A DNA stretch of 64,000 nt, taken from Maratus speciosus. Its lineage: Eukaryota; Arthropoda; Arachnida; Araneae; Salticidae. Under the pieces are notes generated by a model. It saw only the letters and a list, made by a program, of their open reading frames with translations, ran no database searches and was not told where the DNA came from. Positions 57,001-64,000 of this stretch are shown here, piece after piece. Position 1 is the first letter of the stretch, and the number at the start of each line of letters is the position of its first letter. The position numbers were made by a program, and so were the translations under genes. The DNA lies in assembly GCA_963932465.1 (NCBI GenBank), contig OZ010788.1, forward strand, positions 198,278,559 through 198,342,558, read 5' to 3'.

Positions 57001-58453
57001 CAGTTTGAAAACTCTTAATTTTTCTACTCTATTATGCTATGATAGGGTTTTTCTTGATATCACTAACACAGTTGCATCTTGTACAGAAAATGAAGCTAAT
57101 CGTTATGGATTGCTACTTTGTTCAATGTTAGAAACTGTATCAAGATGGCACAGTGATAAAGCTATATTTGACAAAGAATGTGCATCTTTCCCAGGTTTTA
57201 TTACCAAATTCAAAGTTGCTACAATGACCAGTGATTCTGCTGTAGATCATGTTGATTATGAGAATTATCGACATGTATGTCATAAGTGGCATTTTAAAAT
57301 AACTAAATCTCTATTGAAATGCTTAGATTCTGGTGATTATGTTCAAATTCGAAACAGTCTTTTAGTTTTGCGCAAAATTTCACCATATTACCCTGTCATT
57401 GTTGGTTTAGGTTCAGCTCTCGAAAGAAGGATGGTCAAAATTCAAGCTGAAGAAAAAGATAAACGACCTGATATATATGTGTTAGCTACTGCTTATTCTG
57501 GAGTACTAAAAACCCGAAAACCGTTCTTTATTCCAGAAAGTGAATATCATCTTAAAGAACCCAATAGATCGTTAGCTAATGCTGTTAAAGGTGATTCCAG
57601 ACCGTCTGAAAAGAAAGATCACGAAAGTATGCAAGTTGAAATAACCAAAGACAAAAATTCTAAACCTGAGCTGAAAACGGAATCAAATAGAATAAAAAGT
57701 AATTCAGTTGATAAAGTGAATTCTATTCAGTCAAATAACAAACGAATTCAACGAAATGATGAACAAAATGGTGAAAATATTCGAATGAAAGCTGTTAGAC
57801 CAAAAGAAGAGAAAAATGTATTGGATAATTCTAGTCCTATGCGAAAAGAAGAAAAAATAGTTGTTAAAGCTGAATCTGAGAAAATTGCTAATATTAAAGA
57901 TGATAAAAGAGAGAGGCGCGATGAAAGGTACGAAAAATCTGGCTCTGGTGATAGAGAAAGTTCTGAATCTAATAGAGAATCCCATTCATATCGAAGGTCT
58001 CTTGAACTAGTTGAATCAGAAAGGGAACATAAAAGAAGACGTACTGAAGGTTCATCTTCTAGAAGTCCCAGAGAACCTGTTGAAAGAGATTGTAGGGTGA
58101 GTGAAAAGTCTAAAGATGATGAAAGAAATGGAAGAGAGAAAAGTATGGACGCTAAAAGTTACAAAGAAGCTGATTTAAATTCTGATAAATTAAAAGCTAA
58201 AGAAAAGAAAACCAATAGAAAGCGTGAATATCCTGAAGAAAATTCCACTGAAACAAGACGTAGACGACCAAAATCTGATAAAGATGATGATGATTCACTC
58301 AAACGCAATTCAGAAGGAGAAAGAGAGCCAAAGTCACGGCGAGAGGATAAATCACCTGTCGTTTACAGTAGCAACAGTGAACGACGTGTTGAAAGAGATG
58401 ATAAGAAGCATCATCGCTCAACGTCTGCTTCTAGTGTGAAGAAGCGTTCTTGA
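54011..58453 (+). CDS. THOC2: THO complex subunit 2 (THOC2), single-exon
   Basis: THOC2 is the largest subunit and scaffold of the nuclear THO complex, part of TREX, which couples transcription and splicing to mRNA export. The frame is 1480 codons, against about 1590 residues in human. Residues 1 to about 560 form the N-terminal helical region (FYKQQKFNLFREEIEGYAKL, IGCFNLDPNRVLDVVLE). Residues 560-640 hold the conserved centre (KENVKPSGRQIGKISHSNPG, SLKYLTSLSYDVLAFCVIEA). Residues 865-1185 form the Tho2 domain (TFWSLSMYDLVVP, KNETITQFLQLCLFPRC, TLLCYDRVF). From about 1190 a disordered K/R/E/S-rich tail follows. TAA at 54002 closes the frame upstream, so the start is complete; the second ATG (54014) has the better Kozak context. 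The gene has no introns in the coding part, which is unusual for this family. Confidence 0.96.
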   Translation: MMDALNLDIFRVWGEKERAEFVEYCQDLLLEFQTKSLVYGDKSNGLNYYLYQICHQCLLGEIAAEVVVSAFSEIISLHDELPSLIADILVLLDTESQNCESHAIRDRYFNLLRYCNSKIVPEFILKERLEFETLGDAGIMKFLKNTQTKFIKTKTRLFYKQQKFNLFREEIEGYAKLVTELDPDSGNELNVQYVLEVMQSLIGCFNLDPNRVLDVVLESFEYKPSMSDFFSQLLLSYFGSSETVSQIIGFKFSFYLQGDIKETPTTLYRVTAFLLKSGVMSLNQLYGLLRPDDSKIIEEHKQEMTNTQLYVKQLNSMSTTVVPVENNKEATKNEDNKTGIEDNQKLGLCAALLDVGDWKHARQLINCFPDYYAVSHHYIAKKLCLLIHVMIDDFYRKHNPLPEIKNSKTIWKLESGVKCKGVENFSQLFSEVFPMVLALGPHLHVDPIVMAKIIRLSRYWMALKSNFPDYGVGAISNVIEQSLLPSLSLLECNCCMSEEFWSLLKLFPYQARYTFYYQWKSTVNSLHPSLIKVKAETLKKLKYIMKRLSKENVKPSGRQIGKISHSNPGYIFDYILSQIQTWDNLIIPVIDSLKYLTSLSYDVLAFCVIEALGNSEKDRMKHDGTSISLWFQSLASFGGSVYKKYPIDISGLLQHVANQLIAGKSLDLLILKEIVQKMAGIEASEELTTEQLEAMTGGELLRSEGGYFNQLRNVKKSSQRLKDALLEQDLAIPLCLLMAQQRQCILFHEQENSHIKLVGKLYDQCQDTLVQYGSFLANNLSMEDYVKRLPPVSALLSDYSVQADVAFYLSRPSLNHTINSKFEELRKQDKTMKNLTSAESIQKYIEIVDSIITPIVFSIRSNQLLKKTWEDLNPQVYVTFWSLSMYDLVVPTGSYQREVNKLKAILQAEENKDAGKKKKERERCESLIAKLLEEEKLQQEHCHRVMARLKNEKDDWFQSKAAKNETITQFLQLCLFPRCTFTPVDALYCAKFVNLIHSLKTLNFSTLLCYDRVFLDITNTVASCTENEANRYGLLLCSMLETVSRWHSDKAIFDKECASFPGFITKFKVATMTSDSAVDHVDYENYRHVCHKWHFKITKSLLKCLDSGDYVQIRNSLLVLRKISPYYPVIVGLGSALERRMVKIQAEEKDKRPDIYVLATAYSGVLKTRKPFFIPESEYHLKEPNRSLANAVKGDSRPSEKKDHESMQVEITKDKNSKPELKTESNRIKSNSVDKVNSIQSNNKRIQRNDEQNGENIRMKAVRPKEEKNVLDNSSPMRKEEKIVVKAESEKIANIKDDKRERRDERYEKSGSGDRESSESNRESHSYRRSLELVESEREHKRRRTEGSSSRSPREPVERDCRVSEKSKDDERNGREKSMDAKSYKEADLNSDKLKAKEKKTNRKREYPEENSTETRRRRPKSDKDDDDSLKRNSEGEREPKSRREDKSPVVYSSNSERRVERDDKKHHRSTSASSVKKRS

Positions 58454-59280
58454 AACAATACATTCCAGCCAGAACTTTATTGAACAATCTCTGATACACC
58501 AAATATCTTGTTGCTTGTTACATTTTATATTTTGGGAGTTTCATACATCATGTGACTTTTTGAGTATGAACGAATACACTTGTAATATGTGATTCTTTTT
58601 TATAAGAATGGAACAGAGTTCTCCAATATTTATTTTTGTAAAAATACCATTGAATGACAAGATCTCCATGTGCTTTTGGCCTGAAATACAGATTTGTAAA
58701 GACTTATTTAGGACATTCGTGTCAAATATGTTGAAAGGTTGTAACATTAATGTTTTTCTTCATTATATTATGTGATGCATAAAAATTATGATGTATGCAG
58801 TGTCTGCATCTCCTGAAAATTAAATACTGTCCATGAACTTTTTATCACTTGATTTGCATTTCATGTAGAAATGTTTCATTGCATGAGTATTGTTTTGTCT
58901 TTGTTTCTTCATATGGGTTTTTTAATTTTATCAAAGCTTATGATAAATGTCAAAGTACTTTTTTTTTTTTTTTTTTTTTTTTTAATATTGCTGTAAAAAA
59001 AATTATACAAATTGGTGTAAAAAGATAGCAATGCCATTTTTACATCAGAACAACAATTTTTTGTTATCTTTTATGTGCCAAAAAAAATTTTTTAACGGAA
59101 AACACAGAAGTTTCAAAATTAATTCTATTATGCATCAGGTGTTTGTTATTCTCCCTCGCCTACTCTTGACAATGCATGTATTTATTTTTCTTTTTACTGA
59201 CATCAAATTAAAATATATATATATTGTAATGTAAAAAACTTTTTATATAATATACATAAAGCAACATAATTTTTCTAATA
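58454..59280 (+). other. THOC2 3' UTR and flank
   Basis: AT-rich non-coding sequence after the TGA at 58451. ATTAAA at 58819-58824 is a candidate polyadenylation signal. A poly-T run lies at about 58960-58983. The true transcript end cannot be read from sequence alone. Confidence 0.5.
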
Positions 59281-60478
59281 CAGTAAGGTCTCCCATATCC
59301 AAACTAATGTGGACGGGAGTGACGCAGATATGGGAAAAATCTTGATAAGAGAGAGGGATATATTTTTTATTAAAAAAAGAGTAATAAATATACTTATTTG
59401 ACGTATTAAAGCATTTATTTTCCTGTTGTATTATATTTATACATTATTTTTGCAATTACAATTTGAAGTACATAAAAAAAGAAAAAAAAAAAAAAATACA
59501 TTAATTTTTTTTTTTTTTTTTTTTTTTAATTCTTTGCTTGTTTCACTTACAAGTTGTCTCATTATAATTACGTCAGAGGGAGTTGATTTGCTGTGCTGTT
59601 CTATGAATCATAAAGTAACCTTTATAAAATTGAATTAAAAATGTATAAAATTCAGTGTCAACTTTAAAAATTAGGAAAAAGAATGCATAATTCTAAGGCT
59701 TGAAAGGCTTCATTGGTAGAAACTTACTTTTCGTCAAGAAATACTTCATCACTATTTACACCCATTTTCTTTTCATTTACGAAATTTAAAATTTCTTCAT
59801 TGGTCAAGTGTGATATACATCTCTATTTATCTAGTCAAAAACTTCTGTTTGTGTGATATTTTCGCAACCAGAAATTTTCATTGTATTTGTTGTATTTAGG
59901 ATTTAGGTCTTCTTCAGAATTTTCGCAACTTTCCTTGATTGTTGGTAATTTATTGCAACATTTTTTTTTTTTTTTTTTTTTTTAATTTAAAATTTCTTTG
60001 TTTGGTCAGTTGTGATCTACATCTCTATTTACCCAGTCAAAAACTTCTGTTTCTGTTATATTTTCACAATCAGAAACTTTCATTGTATTTGTTATGTCCT
60101 AGGTCTTCTGAATTTTCAGAACTTTCATTGATTGCTGATAATTTATTCCAACATTTTTTTAAACTAGAGCTTTTGACTGCTTCCATTGTTTTAACAGACT
60201 AGAATATTGCATTCTTAATGTTTAAAGATTTTAGATTATCCAAAAAAAAAAAAAAAAAAAAAAAAAAAATAGTGGAGAATCTTTGAGAACTTTCTATACA
60301 ACTGATAAGAAATAGAGGAGATAATGAATTAAGACTGAGTATATGGCCACAAAGTAGGTGTAATTCTAAAAACATTTTTTTTAATTAAATTTTAAGCATG
60401 CAATAAATTTTGTACTTTTATCAGTCCATATATGGGAAAGTCCAGATGTGAGAGGGCCGGATATGGGAGTGTCTACTG
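59281..60478 (-). mobile_element. Tigger-type element remnant with TIRs and transposase tail
   Basis: The left end CAGTAAGGTCTCCCATATCC pairs with the right end, reverse complemented CAGTAGACACTCCCATATCC. TA precedes the left end; TG follows the right. On the minus strand from about 60200, SSSLKKCWNKLSAINES and TEVFDWVNRDVD match the C-terminal part of Tigger transposases. A block of about 190 bp is duplicated (about 59780-59970 and 59985-60165), so this coding remnant is present twice. The catalytic core is missing, so the copy is non-autonomous. Confidence 0.7.
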
Positions 60479-61095
60479 TGTATGCTTGATAAATGTATTC
60501 TTTTAAAATTGTAAAAGCTTTTTCATTAAGTTTTATCTGTAACATATTTCTGACATTGCTTTCATATTGTTACACTTTTTTAAGCATTTTTTTAAAATAT
60601 GCAAAATTATATTTAATTTTTTTAGATTTCATTTAAAACTTAAGAAAAGATATATTCAAAAGTTTTATTTTTTGTTTCTAAATTAACACCACCTTTAACT
60701 GTACTTTTTTTTTACTTCTTTGTTGTGGCTTTGGTGCGAGAGAGAGTAACTGGAAAGTTTAATTTGGTGAGACGAAGTTGTTTGAAAGCATCAGATTGTT
60801 TAAAAGCACTTTCTGACAACCTTTATTTATATTTTAAAAAGTCATCAGATTGTTATATATTTTTTATGAAATAACTATCAAATACAGTAACAATTTGTTT
60901 TATATTTGCACTTTTTAATACATGTTTTAATAATGTTTGTTTAATTTATCATCTAAGACCAGATATGTTTTCATTGGTCACCATTTCACTTTAGTGATTA
61001 TTTATAATATTTAGGACAAAATTGTGTTTTTTTTTTTTTTTAAGGCTGAAATATGCCAAATCTCCTATGACAAAGAAGTACCTGTTTTGTTATTA
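60479..61095. other. AT-rich spacer
   Basis: Nothing recognisable. The sequence is AT-rich with T runs. Confidence 0.5.
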
Positions 61096-62253
61096 CAGCC
61101 GAACCCGGTTAAGACGCGTTTCAAGGGAGTGGACAAAAGTCGCGTATTAAGCGGGATCGCATATTAAACGTGATTTGCATAATGTTGCAGAAACTTTGCC
61201 TGTTTATTCATCTAATCATCTAAATGAACTTTAGAGCTTTCGGTTAGATGACGGTAGAAAATTGTATCTTTTAGATATATTCAGATTGAAACTTAATTTT
61301 ATTCAACTTTAACTCATTATTTTTTGATGAAAGAGTGTAATAATAACTGAAAATAAAAAATGAATTTAAACAGCTTTATTGTACACGTGACAAACATAAA
61401 TAAAAAAATTAATTTCCAGCTAGACTAATTTTTTTAACAGAGATAAAAGATATTAAACTTGTGAAGGACAATCCAGTTGTTAAAATCATATTTAGTATTT
61501 ATGATAATGCGTATCTTTTCATTATAAGACAAAACTATCCTTATTAACCTTTTTGTAACAAATATTGTCAACATACCAAAAAGAAAAAAAAAACATAAAA
61601 GAATTAAACAACCGCAGTCGTATTTATTTAATATTTATGAGTTTCATTTTTTTTCTTTTTGGCCTATAATATGCATTTAAAAACATTGTAGGTATATAAC
61701 TTGCATTTAAAACCTCACTAACAATAGGTATAATCATCCTTATTCACAATTTTATGACATATCTGAGTATCCCGAATTCGTCTTTCTTTCTCTACAGTAA
61801 AAACATACAAGAAGCGAGCGACACAGAATATTAGGATGCGGGATCAAATAATTCCAGTGTTGCTAATTTAGCGGGATTTTTTAAATTCAAATAACTACCT
61901 CTATTTCCTATTAGTAATGTTTGGCTTAATTAATCTGTTATTAAATAAAGTAAATATTATTATTTGGAGACACTGTTTTTTATTTGAATATAAAAAATCC
62001 GATAAATTGGTAATACTGGAAAAGAGACAAGGAATTTGCATCTTGATCAATGAATTCACGTCTTAAGCGTGATTTTTTGCCTTAAAGGACCGAAAATCTC
62101 TCGCGTATTAAGCGGGATCGCATGTTAATCATTTGTGTGTTAAACATGATATTTTTGCATTAGCTTTATAGGCGATGTTCAAGGGATCAGAAAGAATCTG
62201 CGTATTAAGCGGGATCGTGTATTAACCGTGAGCGTCTTAACCGGGTTCCACTG
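61096..62253. mobile_element. Pogo/Tigger-type MITE, TA-flanked, 1158 bp
   Basis: The left end is CAGCCGAACCCGGTTAAGAC and the right end, reverse complemented, is CAGTGGAACCCGGTTAAGAC. TA flanks both. The motif CGTATTAAGCGGGATCG occurs several times near each end as a subterminal repeat. It is non-coding. Confidence 0.9.
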
Positions 62254-64000
62254 TATTTTCTTTTAAATGTAGTTTTAATCAAAACCATTGAAATACATTT
62301 AATTCTTAATCATCACACCGTATACATTCATGGTCAAATTACACGTTAAATGAAAACCGTGAAGATTAAGGGGTTAATGTATTGCTGAAGATAGTATTTA
62401 AAAAAAAAAAAGAAAAAGAAAAAAAAAAAACTTTTGAGCTTATGTATTTACTATTTTGTAAGAAAATGCCGAAGAAAAAAAAGGATATGGTTGCTCTTCT
62501 TTTTTAAGTCTGGGAAGGGGGAGGCGGATTAAAATTCTTCTTTTATGGTAATAAGTTATATATTCATGGCTTTTTTTTTTTTTTTTTTTTTTACAGAAAA
62601 TAGATTTTCAAAAAAATTAAAATAGTTTTTATTTCAAACCTGTTGTATGTTTTATCAATGTAGTAATATGTTATATTCATATCTTGTTTACTGATTAATG
62701 AAATTTCATAATTTGTTACAGTAGATATTGTTTATTATATAAATTCTTTTGGAATAATGTGTACAAATGCCTCCAGTGAATCTAAGTTCATTTTTCTTTT
62801 TCAATACTTTGTTCTGAAAACTGTTTAAAATAATCATTTCTGTAAAATTGTTATGTGGAATTTAGCCACTTGTATTTTCATTTGAAAAAAAAAAGAAAGT
62901 ATTTTCATTTGGGGGGAAAAAAAAAAAAAAAAATACTCACTTTTATTCATAATCGTTAAAAATTTTTCTCTCCATTATTTTCTACCATTAATTTATCACA
63001 TAATAGATTTTTCTATTCTACGACAACTGTTATTCTCAGTTGCTATGCTGCAAGTTTTGCAAAATGTAATGTAGTAAAAAGTATTATAAATATCCTTTAA
63101 AATTTATGAAACTTTTTTGAATTCCTTTATAATTTTAAAAATGTTTCAGCTGTCATTCTGTATTTTATTAATGTTACTCACCTATAACAAAAAGTTTACT
63201 TACTGCATTTTTTTTTACTTAATCCCCCCTCCCCTTTAATTTTTTTTTTCTTTGCCACTTTCATGAATTCAGTAAAGGAAAGAAAAAATATCGATAATAT
63301 ATTGGATGTCCCATTTGCTTTTAACCCAAGATTTTTCATGGATGTTTGTTCAAATGTATTAAAATGGAATTTGACATTCCAATATTTATTAATTTTGAAA
63401 GTTTGTATTCAACATGAAATGATTGGAATATTTTAAAAATTGAAAAATGATTGCATTTTTTTTCCAAATTTACAGATTTTTTATTACTTTATTAAAATTT
63501 CTTATCTTTGATTTATTCTTAAATTTTAACAAAAGTTTATAGATGTTTGTACCTCAATATGTAGTAATTGTTATTTTGTATCTAGTCCTGAAACAATCTG
63601 TATAATTTTCCATTGGCTTAAAAAAAAAAAAAAAAAAAAACCTGTATTAAATTAATTTGCATCACCAACATATAAATTGCCTTCTTACCACTTTACCGGT
63701 GACAGGTACTGGTGACCGGAAACGGTGCTTTTACACCCTGACTTATCTCAGGACAAATGGTGAAGTGGTTAATAAATCAGTGACAGACATTATTTTGCTG
63801 CTATTATTCAATATATATTTTTTTACAATATGTATGAGTGGATACATGCACAAGATTTTTTTTTATCATCATCATCACATTAAGTTGTATGTGCTCTAAA
63901 CAAGGCTGTTGATATCAAAATTTGATCTTATTCTGTTTTGTTTATCTTTATCACCTTTAAATCATTTACTGAAGATTAATTTTATCATTTTATTTTATTA
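62254..64000. other. AT-rich intergenic DNA
   Basis: No gene. Poly-A and poly-T runs lie at about 62400-62430, 62572-62592, 62918-62933 and 63620-63640. At 63690-63730 there are short inverted motifs around ACCGGTGACAGG / GGTGACCGG. The frame at 63657-63899 has no recognisable domain. Confidence 0.5.

Noticed and set aside
57731..57985. Minus-strand frame within THOC2
   Set aside because: It is a shadow of the low-complexity lysine-rich THOC2 tail.

Overview
The window is about 64 kb of very AT-rich animal DNA, dense in homopolymer runs, with long introns or intergenic DNA, DNA transposons of many families, a Pao/BEL-type LTR element and tRNA-derived SINEs. There are no operons, ribosome binding sites or other bacterial signals. 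The one intact gene encodes THOC2, recognised from long conserved blocks shared with animal THOC2. Its divergence from the vertebrate protein, the low GC and the mobile-element mix fit an arthropod, perhaps an arachnid such as a spider; this placement is inference.

Layout. 1-7070 is AT-rich DNA with a tRNA-derived SINE (minus strand), several MITEs and a 39-bp minisatellite. 7071-14372 is a nest: a Tigger/pogo element with a broken transposase (12617-14148) is split by a Mutator-like insertion (9-bp target duplication), which is split by a hAT-like insertion, which carries a 430-bp hAT MITE with a perfect 8-bp duplication. 14375-18413 holds tandem repeats, a 381-bp MITE, a 1-kb element with perfect 208-bp inverted arms and a TA-flanked pogo-type element. 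19040-23300 holds a decayed Tigger transposase (minus) and a decayed hAT transposase (plus). 23374-29150 is a second nest around a Pao/BEL LTR element (24462-29142) whose inner part mixes a BEL-like gag with gypsy-like fragments in the wrong order. 29429-41183 has more TA-flanked MITEs, a Helitron-like element (34613-38783) and an exact 467-bp tandem duplication. 41600-45930 holds a long hairpin and a hAT-like MITE family whose interior has expanded into an array of about 30-bp units. 45925-53873 is mostly AT-rich intergenic or intronic DNA with a SINE that has a perfect 14-bp duplication and one 414-bp MITE. 53874-58453 is the THOC2 exon, in a single uninterrupted 1480-codon frame. The rest is its 3' flank and two pogo-type elements.

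How it works together. The only host gene is THOC2, a scaffold of the nuclear THO/TREX mRNA-export complex. Everything else reads as mobile DNA in different states of decay. The insertion order can be read from target duplications. Several autonomous-looking but broken transposases (Tigger, hAT) sit among non-autonomous elements of matching type. No CRISPR array, rRNA or intact tRNA gene was seen.
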